Shown: positions 1-6,663, counted from the first letter of the stretch. The stretch is 9,270 nt of DNA from Desulfobacterales bacterium (GCA_012974315.1 JAAXQI010000251.1:1-9270); one strand, 5' to 3'. The notes: generated by a model from the sequence alone, not told the origin. Made by a program: numbers and translations.

Positions 1-33
1 TCGTCGGCAGCGTCAGATGTGTATAAGAGACAG
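1..33 (+). other. Illumina Nextera Read-1 adapter (artefact)
   Basis: The first 33 bases match the Nextera Read-1 transposase adapter exactly, ending in the 19-bp Tn5 mosaic end AGATGTGTATAAGAGACAG (15-33). Translation gives the adapter peptides MCIRDR and MYKRQ, seen in mis-assembled databases. This is untrimmed library sequence and any ORF starting in it is spurious. Confidence 0.98.
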
Positions 34-129
34 GGTATCGATCTTCATGTTTTCGCAATCGCCAATTCCAAAAAAGTCTTGTTCAACGAAAAAGGGATTC
101 CTAAAAGTTGGAAGTCGGCTATTAAAGAG
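34..129 (+). other. Fragment of homoserine dehydrogenase / ThrA-like gene, probably a chimeric insert
   Basis: In the frame directly following the adapter, 32 codons read GIDLHVFAIANSKKVL, then a short stretch to GIPKSWKSAIKE. From memory this resembles the start of the homoserine dehydrogenase domain of bifunctional aspartokinase/homoserine dehydrogenase (E. coli ThrA: IDLRVCGVANSKALL, with a Trp at the equivalent later position). Beyond base 129 the frame becomes the antisense of the cytochrome gene and the resemblance stops. The piece is flanked by the adapter on the left and by CTGTCTCTT (130-138), the first nine bases of the inverted mosaic end, on the right. I infer a short library fragment, possibly from elsewhere in the genome or another organism, fused to the contig. 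The family call rests on recalled similarity only. Confidence 0.55.
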
Positions 130-583
130 CTGTCTCTTCTCCCTTTGCAGTCAGGAAGCCGGAGACCGCCTGTATTTCCTCTTCAGTCAGGTGTTCTGGT
201 TTTTTGGCCGCCATGCGCCTGACCGTTGTGACCCATTCCTGAAATTCCTTGTTCTTCTCCAGAGGGCGCTCCAGTCCATGACAGACACTACACTTGGTCT
301 GGAATGTAGATTTTGCCACTAAATACTCCAGAACCTGTCGCCTGTTTTTTTTGCTCAGTACCGCCCCGGTATTTGCCATTTTAGTCAGGGTTTCTTCCCA
401 GCCAGCCCGGTCTGTAATTTTTGCTAAAGGCCATTCAAGTGAATGACATTCTATGCAATTCTCTTCGAAAGCTTCCTTGCCTTCAATAAAATCCTTAAAG
501 GTCAGCGGTTCATTTTCCTGTGCATAAGCAGCCACAAAACTTACCAGGATCACCACAAAAACCAGAATTCCCATCTTTTTCAT
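122..583 (-). CDS. Periplasmic dihaem c-type cytochrome (two tandem CxxCH modules)
   Basis: A 153-residue protein with a Sec signal peptide: MKKM, a hydrophobic stretch at 5-20, and cleavage probably after AYA (19-21). It has two haem c sites, CIECH (43-47) and CSVCH (98-102), 55 residues apart. Each heads a similar module: CxxCH, L-E-x-PL, a conserved Trp, a Met-Ala (M69, M124; possible distal ligands), then L-x-AK. It looks like an internally duplicated small cytochrome for periplasmic electron transfer; partner and potential cannot be read. The ATG at 583 follows an AGGGGTGA ribosome site about 8 nt upstream. It lies 41 nt after glgC on the same strand and is probably the last gene of that operon. 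Both modules are complete, but the last residues and the stop lie at the suspected chimeric junction (122-138), so the true C-terminus may differ. Confidence 0.85.
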   Translation of the reverse strand: MKKMGILVFVVILVSFVAAYAQENEPLTFKDFIEGKEAFEENCIECHSLEWPLAKITDRAGWEETLTKMANTGAVLSKKNRRQVLEYLVAKSTFQTKCSVCHGLERPLEKNKEFQEWVTTVRRMAAKKPEHLTEEEIQAVSGFLTAKGEETAL

Positions 584-624
584 TTAATCACCCCTTTGCT
601 AAGTTCTTTTCAACTTCGTTTTCC

Positions 625-1890
625 CTAAATAGTTTCCCCGTCTTGCAAAACTTTTGTTTTAAAATCTTCCTGTTTGCACCATGGATTGATTATGCAGTTC
701 CTGCCAATGGTCGTTCCTGGTGGGATTTCAGCTTCCTTGCCTACCAGAGATATTCCCGTATACAGGTGACCAGGATACTTGCTGTTTGGAACATTTTTAT
801 TATCCCCCGTACCAATAACAGCTCCTTTCCCGACCGTAACCTGTTTATCCATTACTGCCAGGTCAACAGTTGCCCCCTCTTCTATGACACAGTCATGCAG
901 AATGATGGAATCTGTTACCCTGCAACCGGGTCCCACTTTGACTCCAGGCGATAACACTGAATTTACAACCTCACCTTCTATCACACATCCGGCAGATATC
1001 ATTGAGCGGCTGACCTTGCTTCCCGCTGCAAACCGGGCTGGTATACGGTCTGCAAACAACTGTTCTGATTCAGGATTGGGCCTGATACCCCAGGTTTCAG
1101 GTGAAATTTCGCAATCATCTTTTAACAGATCCATATTTGCTTCCCAGTATGCCTGGATGGTTCCGACATCGCGCCAGTATCCATCAAACGGGTAGGCAAA
1201 CACATTGTCCCTGGCAATGGCCTTTGGTATCAGGTGTATGCCGAAATCAACCATCTCCTTGTCTTCGGCCAGAAGCTTTAAAAGGTATTCGGTATTAAAG
1301 ACATAGATCCCCATGGATGCAAGATTGGTTCTGGGCACCTTGGGCTTTTCCTCCCATTCAATAATGCGGCCTTCATCATTGGTTATTCCTGTCCCGAATT
1401 GGTGGATCAGGCTTTCAGGAACGATCATCATGCCAACTGTGATGTCTGCATTTTTCTGACGATGAAACTCTATCATCGCATAGAGGTCCATCTGATATAT
1501 GTGGTCACCTGAGAGGACAAGTATCTCTTCGGAAGGATTCGCTTTGATAAAACTCAAGTTCTGCCGGATTGCATCAGCTGTCCCCTTGTACCAGTCCGAA
1601 TCCATAAAACCGGTGCTGGGTGGCAGAATCTTTACGCCGCGCGAACGGCCTGTAAAATCCCATGGTTCTCCTGTTGCAAGGTGGCGCATGAGAGACAATG
1701 GCTTATACTGGGTGAGCACCCCGACCTTTTTCATCCCTGAATTCATTACATTGCTCAGGCTGAAATCAATAATTCTGTAAAGTCCTGCAAAGGGCACAGA
1801 AGGTTTTGCCCGTGTTTTCACAAGGACATTCAACCGGCTTCCCACACCGCCAGCCAATAATAAAACCAGGGTATCTTCCGGGCTGCTCAA
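625..1890 (-). CDS. glgC: Glucose-1-phosphate adenylyltransferase (ADP-glucose pyrophosphorylase)
   Basis: A 421-residue GlgC that makes ADP-glucose and pyrophosphate from ATP and glucose-1-phosphate, the committed step of glycogen synthesis in the cytoplasm. Family signatures are intact: nucleotide loop AGGVGSRL (13-20), RAKPSVPF (27-34), YRIIDFSLSN (38-47), SGDHIYQMD (127-135) with the catalytic Asp, EEKP (180-183) with the glucose-1-phosphate Lys, and YWRDVGT (238-244). The remainder, from about 290, is the left-handed beta-helix domain rich in V/I-x-x-G repeats. Length is normal. The start is TTG at 1890 in a TTGA overlap with the stop of the upstream paralogue, with GAGGTGG just upstream, so the two are probably translationally coupled. 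All the catalytic motifs I can check are present, so this is likely the active subunit of the pair. Confidence 0.95.
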   Translation of the reverse strand: MSSPEDTLVLLLAGGVGSRLNVLVKTRAKPSVPFAGLYRIIDFSLSNVMNSGMKKVGVLTQYKPLSLMRHLATGEPWDFTGRSRGVKILPPSTGFMDSDWYKGTADAIRQNLSFIKANPSEEILVLSGDHIYQMDLYAMIEFHRQKNADITVGMMIVPESLIHQFGTGITNDEGRIIEWEEKPKVPRTNLASMGIYVFNTEYLLKLLAEDKEMVDFGIHLIPKAIARDNVFAYPFDGYWRDVGTIQAYWEANMDLLKDDCEISPETWGIRPNPESEQLFADRIPARFAAGSKVSRSMISAGCVIEGEVVNSVLSPGVKVGPGCRVTDSIILHDCVIEEGATVDLAVMDKQVTVGKGAVIGTGDNKNVPNSKYPGHLYTGISLVGKEAEIPPGTTIGRNCIINPWCKQEDFKTKVLQDGETI

Positions 1891-3146
1891 CGGACCACCT
1901 CACCAGACTCAACTTTTTTTGGAATTTTTTCCGAAGAAACACTCGGATACACAGTGCACCCTGAACCGATTATTGTATTGGGGCTGATAAAGTTATTCCA
2001 GCCTATAACAGTAGTGCCAATGGAGTCAGGCCTGCCTGCCTCCCCAATTCTCACGCCACTGCCAAAGATTGTGTTGACATCGCTGATGATCTTATTGAGC
2101 TCCGCCCCCTTCCCGACATCATTCTTAAAAAGAAGTACCGAGTCTTTCACCTTGGCACCTTTTGCAACATAGGTTCCGGGAAACAGAATGGAGCGCTCCA
2201 CTTCGCCTTCAATAATACAGCCGTTATAGATAAGACTGTCGGAAATTTGAGCGCTATTGCCGATTTTTACGGGTTGACAATCCCGGATATTTCGATGTTC
2301 CATGTTGGTGCGAATATTCCAGTCAGCAAACTTTATTGGAGGATCGCCCCCCAATAAATCCATATTTGCCTGCCAGAACTCTTCAATGGTCCCGGTATAC
2401 CCCCAGTAACCTTTGAATTTATAGCCAAACACCCTCCGTTTTTCACGCATCATACGGGGTAAGATATCACGCCCGAATTCATAGGATGCATCTTCCTTGA
2501 TATTTGCTTCAAGAACTTCATACAGCACCTCTGGCTTAAAACAGAAAACCGTCATTGAGGCCCAGTTGGATTCAGGATTTTCCGGCTTTTCACTGTAGCG
2601 CAAAACCTTGCCGCCCCGTTCTCCGTCTTCATCATCTATATCAGCCACGCCGAATCGATGTGCATCGTTCATCGGCACCTTCAGGCAGGCCATGGTCAGA
2701 TCAGCATCCTTTTCCCGGTGATAGCTAATCATTTCACGGTAATCCATTTGATAAATATGATCACCGGAAAGAATAAGCAGCTGCTCAGGATCGATATACT
2801 GCACAAAATCAAGATTCTGGTAGATGGCATCCGAGGAGCCTCTATACCATTGGGAATGACCATATCCTATATATGGGGGCAGTACAGAAATGCCGCGATA
2901 GCGGCCAATCATATCCCAGGCAGAGCCGATGCCGATATGATTTATAAGGGAGTAACTTCGATACTGGCTCAGGATCGCAACCCGTTCAAGACCGGAGTTC
3001 ATCAGGTTGCTCAGTGAAAAATCTATGATCCTGGTAAAACCGCCAAACGGTATAGCGGACTTGGGCCGGTGAAAGGTCAACACCCCAAGATCATCAACAC
3101 GCCCGCCGGCAAGAATCATAGCCAGGGTTTTCGGTTTTCGTTTCAT
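1887..3146 (-). CDS. GlgC paralogue with altered catalytic loop (possible regulatory ADP-glucose pyrophosphorylase subunit)
   Basis: A 419-residue member of the ADP-glucose pyrophosphorylase family, collinear with its neighbour GlgC from end to end: nucleotidyltransferase domain about 1-290, left-handed beta-helix after that. RPKSAIPFGG (27-36), RIIDFSLSN (39-47), SGDHIYQMD (127-135) and SEKP (185-188) are kept. Two normally invariant sites differ. The nucleotide loop GGxGxRL reads GGRVDDL (14-20), and YWRDVGT reads YWGYTGT (247-253), losing the Arg-Asp pair. I recall similar GGRVDxL proteins in other bacteria annotated as glucose-1-phosphate adenylyltransferase, so this is a recognised subtype, not a decayed gene. 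By analogy with plant large subunits and Firmicutes GlgD it may be a regulatory partner; that is inference. The ATG at 3146 follows GGGGTGG. It overlaps glgC by 4 nt. Confidence 0.88.
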   Translation of the reverse strand: MKRKPKTLAMILAGGRVDDLGVLTFHRPKSAIPFGGFTRIIDFSLSNLMNSGLERVAILSQYRSYSLINHIGIGSAWDMIGRYRGISVLPPYIGYGHSQWYRGSSDAIYQNLDFVQYIDPEQLLILSGDHIYQMDYREMISYHREKDADLTMACLKVPMNDAHRFGVADIDDEDGERGGKVLRYSEKPENPESNWASMTVFCFKPEVLYEVLEANIKEDASYEFGRDILPRMMREKRRVFGYKFKGYWGYTGTIEEFWQANMDLLGGDPPIKFADWNIRTNMEHRNIRDCQPVKIGNSAQISDSLIYNGCIIEGEVERSILFPGTYVAKGAKVKDSVLLFKNDVGKGAELNKIISDVNTIFGSGVRIGEAGRPDSIGTTVIGWNNFISPNTIIGSGCTVYPSVSSEKIPKKVESGEVVR

Positions 3147-3163
3147 ACCACCCCAAAGCAGAG

Positions 3164-3206
3164 GTTTACAGAAAATATATATTCAGCCCACAGGCTGGAG
3201 GTAAAC
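3164..3206 (-). other. Hairpin between the DHH gene and the glgC paralogue
   Basis: The 59-nt gap holds a perfect small hairpin, CAGCC-CACA-GGCTG (3184-3197, as read on plus), nested inside a GTTTAC/GTAAAC inverted repeat (3164-3169 and 3201-3206). On the transcribed minus strand an AU-rich stretch follows, but not a clean U-run. It could be a weak attenuator or RNA-processing site; chance is possible. Confidence 0.25.
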
Positions 3207-4228
3207 TACAAATGTCCGGTGGTCAAACCTTTCAGGGTACTGGTTGTAATAATTTTATCCTGCAGATCAAGGTTCTTAAGCGGCACTTCAGCCCTGGCCG
3301 CCTCCCTGTGCCCACCGGCAGACCCATGTTCCCCAAAAATCTTTTCCGCCAGCTTACCGGCGTTTCTCTTATAGCCGTCACACCGGAATATCACCACCAG
3401 CCGTTCTCCGTGGATGCCTGATACCAAAACCCAGGAAATATCATGTACCTGGTTGAGAAAATCGGCAATGATTACAAGGATATCAGGACTTCGCACCCGC
3501 CCGACATGGGCATACAACCGCCCCTTGCTCACCTTCATCTCAGCAAGGGCTGTTTTAAAATAGCCTAATTCGGACATGCGCAATTCGGAAAGTTCAATCT
3601 TTCGAACCAGGTTCTGGTTGGCAATATCAAAAAGATACCGGAAAGAAATGGCATCTGCAATACGTGCTTTTTTATCAAAATTATGGGTATCCACCTTGAT
3701 GGCATAAAAAAGGGCTGTGGCCAAATACACCGAGGGCTTTAATTCCGCAGCCCGCAGGTACTCAACCATTATTGAAGCAGCGGCACCATAATCGGGCCTG
3801 ATATCAACATAGGTCGCTTTCCAGCTGTTGGTCACCGGATGGTGATCGATAACTGCATCAAACTGCATGTTTTCAAAAATGGGAAGATGGGGTGGCTGAG
3901 AATCAAGCATCACTTTCTTGGTATAATCGCTGAGCTTGAGACTCTGCAGTTTTTCCGTCTGAACCTTGAGCACTTCCATCATGGTAATATTGCTCAGCCT
4001 CCTGACCTCGTTCGGATAACTGATAGTAATGCTTTTCACCCTGTAGCGCAGAAGACGCTTGACGGCCATGGCGCAAGCCAGGGCATCCGGATCAGCATTA
4101 ATGACCACCAGGACATCATCATCCTTCTGAAAAATATCCCAGAACTGACGGAGTCTTTCTTTTGCCGTATTCCCGGGAGCAGTACAATACCTGCTGTTCT
4201 TGCTGGATTTTTTCTTATTTGTTTTCAA
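3206..4228 (-). CDS. DHH/DHHA1-family phosphoesterase (NrnA/RecJ-like)
   Basis: A 340-residue cytoplasmic metal-dependent phosphoesterase. DHH domain, about 37-190: motif I NADPDALACA (44-53), motif II LDSQP (Asp109), motif III DHH (128-130), motif IV KVDT (Asp180). DHHA1 domain, about 235-320, with the GSAGGHREAA nucleic-acid-binding motif (302-311). This is the layout of NrnA-type oligoribonuclease / pAp phosphatase and c-di-AMP phosphodiesterases; the sequence does not say which substrate is used. Motif I has Asn where many relatives have His. The basic, Lys-rich N-terminus (1-14) looks disordered. The start is TTG at 4228, because no ATG or GTG lies between it and the in-frame stop at 4280-4282; AGG lies 10 nt upstream. 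First gene of the block leading to the two glg genes and the cytochrome; a functional link to glycogen is not established. Confidence 0.85.
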   Translation of the reverse strand: MKTNKKKSSKNSRYCTAPGNTAKERLRQFWDIFQKDDDVLVVINADPDALACAMAVKRLLRYRVKSITISYPNEVRRLSNITMMEVLKVQTEKLQSLKLSDYTKKVMLDSQPPHLPIFENMQFDAVIDHHPVTNSWKATYVDIRPDYGAAASIMVEYLRAAELKPSVYLATALFYAIKVDTHNFDKKARIADAISFRYLFDIANQNLVRKIELSELRMSELGYFKTALAEMKVSKGRLYAHVGRVRSPDILVIIADFLNQVHDISWVLVSGIHGERLVVIFRCDGYKRNAGKLAEKIFGEHGSAGGHREAARAEVPLKNLDLQDKIITTSTLKGLTTGHL

Positions 4229-4288
4229 AAATGAGATACCTGTATAAAGACCCTTCTGTAAAAAGGAGTCATATTTTTTTCAAAGTCC

Positions 4289-4500
4289 TGAATCCGTGGG
4301 CCGTCGGATATATCCCATGTTCAGGTAAGCACCCTTTTAGGGCATAAACGAGCATCGCGAGACTCCGGGTAAAGAACCAGCAACTGATTCCGAGGAAGAG
4401 TCTGTTCGGCTATGGTTTCCCATGCCGGACAAACGATGACACCCATTCTGTGTATAAACGCCGAAAATGGGATGCAGCCGGTGCCCCACGGATTCACGAA
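4289..4500 (-). ncRNA. Candidate structured RNA of about 210 nt (class not recognised)
   Basis: The only long gene-free stretch folds into a branched RNA. Closing helix: 4289-4300 with 4485-4496, 12 perfect pairs, continued by ATCCCAT/ATGGGAT (4312-4318 with 4467-4473). Inside are a CCCT/AGGG hairpin (4332-4342), a helix CATCG/CGATG (4353-4357 with 4434-4438) and an ACAC/GTGT hairpin (4439-4453). The central helix encloses two abutting hairpins: 4360-4403 (AGACTC/GAGTCT plus inner helices) and 4404-4430 (GTTCGGC-AUGG, loop UUUC, bulged base). A promoter at 4508-4537 would start transcription at about 4500, right at the closing helix, so minus is preferred. G-U evidence for strand is mixed. 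It may be an independent 6S-like RNA or a riboswitch-like leader of the DHH-glg operon. I see no cobalamin, RNase P, tmRNA or SRP signature. The fold is hand-drawn. The 66-codon ORF on this strand (4337-4537) has unconvincing composition. Confidence 0.5.
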
Positions 4501-4507
4501 AGTATTT

Positions 4508-4537
4508 TATATAACATGTCTTAGGTATGTGTTGCAA
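4508..4537 (-). promoter_or_regulatory. Sigma70-like promoter for the structured RNA / DHH-glg operon
   Basis: On the minus strand a -35 box TTGCAA (4537-4532) is separated by 18 nt from TATATA (4513-4508), which continues into an A-rich stretch. The expected start is about 4500, four bases before the closing helix of the candidate RNA. It lies just after the stop of the RACo-like gene. This is a consensus match by eye; the AT-rich -10 region allows alternative registers. Confidence 0.45.
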
Positions 4538-4557
4538 GTGAACAGCAATATGCAGCC

Positions 4558-6120
4558 TTAAGACTCACCATAGAAAGGCACTGAGGGAAAGAGGGCATGA
4601 TCTGTATGGGGGATAAATCGCGAGCCTGAAAAACGGATCATAAATTCCTGATTGACGTTTAGTTCGACATAGGTGATTTTTCCCACAACTTCCAGGCATC
4701 TCTCCCTTGCCGATGCATCAATGAGCATCATTTCCGCTCCTGCCAGGGAACTGTTGCCCAGAGGCCGGTAAACTTCAAGGGACAGGTCGGGCAACATCCC
4801 CAGAACTATTGCCTGACGAGGAGAAATATGCTTACCAAAAGCCCCGGCTACATATATGTGATGCAGATCCTTAAATGATACACCCACCTGGTTTGTGATG
4901 GTGGTCAGGATTGAATACATAGCTGCCTTGGAACGCATCAGGGCGTCAATATCTACCTGACTTAAAAGAACAGGGTTTGCCCCATGGGCCTCTTCAGCCG
5001 AAACCAATACATAGGCGAAACCATCTTTCTGTTCTATGATCCGTCCTTTAGCCTGGGGCTGCTGGGGTCTGAATTTTCCACGAATATCTATAATCCTGGC
5101 AAGATACAAACCGGCAACAAGATCAATAACGCCTGAACCGCAAATTCCCCTGGCAGGTGTTCCACCAATGGTCTGGTACTCAAATTTTCCGCTTTCCGGA
5201 TCAATGGTGCAATGTTCAATGGCTCCGATATCCGCCCGCATACCCATACGGGCTACTCCACCTTCCAGTGCCGGACCTGCTGCTCCGGCACAGGCTATAA
5301 GCCAGTCACGGTTGCCCACCACAACTTCTGCATTGGTGCCCACATCAATCAACATGCAGGTCTTATCCTGCTGATCAAGCCCGCTGGCCAGAATACCTGA
5401 AATCAGATCTCCACCGAAGTAACTGCCAATACTTGGCATGACCCAGACAATGGAAGCAGGATGCAGATCAAGCCCCAGTTCGTAAGCCTGGAACGGATCC
5501 GGTGCATTGACTACCGGTATATACGGTTCGCGACAGAGATGATAAGGATTTTGTTTCAGGAGAAAATGCACCATGGTGGTGTTTCCTGAAACAGACAGGG
5601 CCACAATATCACTTGTTCTTATCTTTATCTGCCGGGTCAACTCAGCAGCAAGCTTATGAATGGATTCAATCACCCGCTCTTGCAGCAGATCCAATCCATT
5701 CCGGTTTCCTGCTTTTGTTGCGGCAAAATGAATTCTTGCCAGAATATCTGCTCCGAATTCCAACTGGCCGTTGACCTCGGCTGCACGGACCAGAACCTTA
5801 CCATTCAACAGGTTGACCAGTGAAGCCTCCAGATGGGTTGTACCAAGATCAAGGGCCATACCAACCAGAAACTCAGGTTTTTTTGCATAAAAATCAATCA
5901 ACTGGGGGCCGGAAGCATAATGAGCTACTACTGCAAAACCCTGGAACCCTGACTGCCTGAAAGCTTCTGCAACCGGTGCGATGCGTGAAAAAGCCACAAC
6001 AGGATTCTGGCCCTCAAGAACACCTGCGGTGACTTTTTTCAATCGATCCAGATCACCTGTGTTGTCAGCCAGACTGGGAGGCCTGGCTTTAACCTGATAC
6101 AGCTTAACTATAGACTGCAT
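4558..6120 (-). CDS. RACo-like ASKHA-domain (DUF4445) protein without ferredoxin domain
   Basis: A 520-residue member of the RACo family, ATP-dependent reductive activators of corrinoid (vitamin B12) proteins. Visible parts: linker with PPSLADNTGDLDRL (14-27), RACo middle domain, then the C-terminal ASKHA ATPase domain. Motifs are ALDLGTTHLEAS (89-100), SVSGNTTMVH (176-185), LIDVGTNAEVVV (257-268), CAGAAGPALEGG (277-288), GICGSGVIDL (325-334) and YVAGAFGKHI (423-432). Classical RACo carries an N-terminal 2Fe-2S ferredoxin with four cysteines; here the protein begins at the linker and no Cys cluster exists, so an outside electron donor would be needed. The ATG at 6120 has AGGA six bases upstream; an in-frame ATG at 6159 (533 residues) has a poorer site. 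No corrinoid protein or methyltransferase is adjacent. crcB is divergent. Family call firm, partner unknown. Confidence 0.88.
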   Translation of the reverse strand: MQSIVKLYQVKARPPSLADNTGDLDRLKKVTAGVLEGQNPVVAFSRIAPVAEAFRQSGFQGFAVVAHYASGPQLIDFYAKKPEFLVGMALDLGTTHLEASLVNLLNGKVLVRAAEVNGQLEFGADILARIHFAATKAGNRNGLDLLQERVIESIHKLAAELTRQIKIRTSDIVALSVSGNTTMVHFLLKQNPYHLCREPYIPVVNAPDPFQAYELGLDLHPASIVWVMPSIGSYFGGDLISGILASGLDQQDKTCMLIDVGTNAEVVVGNRDWLIACAGAAGPALEGGVARMGMRADIGAIEHCTIDPESGKFEYQTIGGTPARGICGSGVIDLVAGLYLARIIDIRGKFRPQQPQAKGRIIEQKDGFAYVLVSAEEAHGANPVLLSQVDIDALMRSKAAMYSILTTITNQVGVSFKDLHHIYVAGAFGKHISPRQAIVLGMLPDLSLEVYRPLGNSSLAGAEMMLIDASARERCLEVVGKITYVELNVNQEFMIRFSGSRFIPHTDHALFPSVPFYGES

Positions 6121-6175
6121 TACCGTTCCTGTGTTTTGTTTTATAATGCCACTTTTCATACCAGCCAGGCTTTTC

Positions 6176-6204
6176 TTGACGGAAAAGAAGCTGAATGGTA
6201 TTTC
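6176..6204 (+). promoter_or_regulatory. Weak promoter candidate upstream of crcB
   Basis: TTGACG (6176-6181), a good -35 box, is followed after 17 nt by TATTTC (6199-6204), a poor -10 box. The -35 lies in the loop of a small CTTTTC/GAAAAG inverted repeat (6170-6187). The whole divergent spacer (6121-6257) was checked by eye for a crcB fluoride riboswitch; none was seen. Confidence 0.2.
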
Positions 6205-6257
6205 TAGACTCGAATTTACATTTACCTTTTACTACTTACCTTTATCAAGAATATTTT

Positions 6258-6644
6258 ATGCTCAACGTCCTAGCAATCATGGCAGGAGGGTCCATTGGAG
6301 CCGTGTGCCGCCATGGAATATTTCTCCTGGTTCAACGTTTTTCAGGACCTGTCTTCCCTGCAGGGACACTCGTCGTCAATCTTTTAGGTTCATTTCTGAT
6401 TGGCTTCATATGGTGTCTGTTTGATGAAACAAACTGGTCCCATGAATGGCGCCTCTTTGTTTTTACCGGTCTTCTTGCAAGCTTTACCACCTTTTCCACT
6501 TTCACCCGGGAAACATTTCAGTTATTCAAGGTTGGTGATTGGAAAACTGCGCTGATATATGCAACAATCAGCAATGTTTTCGGCATATTACTTGTTTTCT
6601 GCGGCATTCTGCTCTGCAAACGCATGATTCTCATGTTGCGCTAA
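6258..6644 (+). CDS. crcB: Fluoride channel CrcB/Fluc
   Basis: A 128-residue inner-membrane protein with four predicted helices (about 3-24, 34-54, 65-87, 97-120). Fluc proteins work as dual-topology dimers that let fluoride leave the cell. Diagnostic motifs: GGSIGAVCRH (10-19) with the conserved Arg18, GTLVVNLLGSF (36-46) with the pore Asn41, and FTTFSTF (76-82) carrying the Phe-box residues F79 and F82 and the central sodium site. The usual glycines just before TTFS are Ala74-Ser75 here, a mild departure. The ATG at 6258 is chosen because it gives the family length; an in-frame ATG at 6195 would add 21 non-membrane residues. The ribosome site is weak (AAGAA). Transcribed away from the RACo-like gene, probably alone. 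Confidence 0.93.
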   Translation: MLNVLAIMAGGSIGAVCRHGIFLLVQRFSGPVFPAGTLVVNLLGSFLIGFIWCLFDETNWSHEWRLFVFTGLLASFTTFSTFTRETFQLFKVGDWKTALIYATISNVFGILLVFCGILLCKRMILMLR

Positions 6645-6663
6645 GGGCCCTGCTCAACACCGA

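Noticed and set aside
17..322. ORFs starting at 17 and 19
   Set aside because: Both start inside the Nextera adapter and run antisense through the cytochrome gene. Only the 34-129 stretch of the second looks protein-like.
520..954. 144-codon plus-strand ORF
   Set aside because: It crosses the cytochrome and glgC genes antisense, has no domain pattern, and is a shadow.
4219..4248. Plus-strand promoter-like TTGTTT-N18-TATAAA that could drive the structured RNA in the other direction
   Set aside because: The -35 lies inside the DHH coding start and the predicted transcript would begin about 34 nt before the closing helix, a poorer fit than the minus-strand promoter. It is not excluded.
4337..4537. 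66-codon ORF on the minus strand between the RACo-like and DHH genes
   Set aside because: Ser/His/Arg-rich composition with no domain or hydrophobic pattern, no clear ribosome site, and the bases are better explained by nested RNA helices.
4229..4557. Cobalamin riboswitch near the corrinoid-related RACo gene
   Set aside because: The region lies downstream of that gene and none of the conserved B12-box sequence is visible on either strand.
6121..6257. Fluoride riboswitch upstream of crcB
   Set aside because: No GG-rich 5' element, pseudoknot pairing or conserved core could be recognised; only a weak A/T-rich inverted repeat is present.
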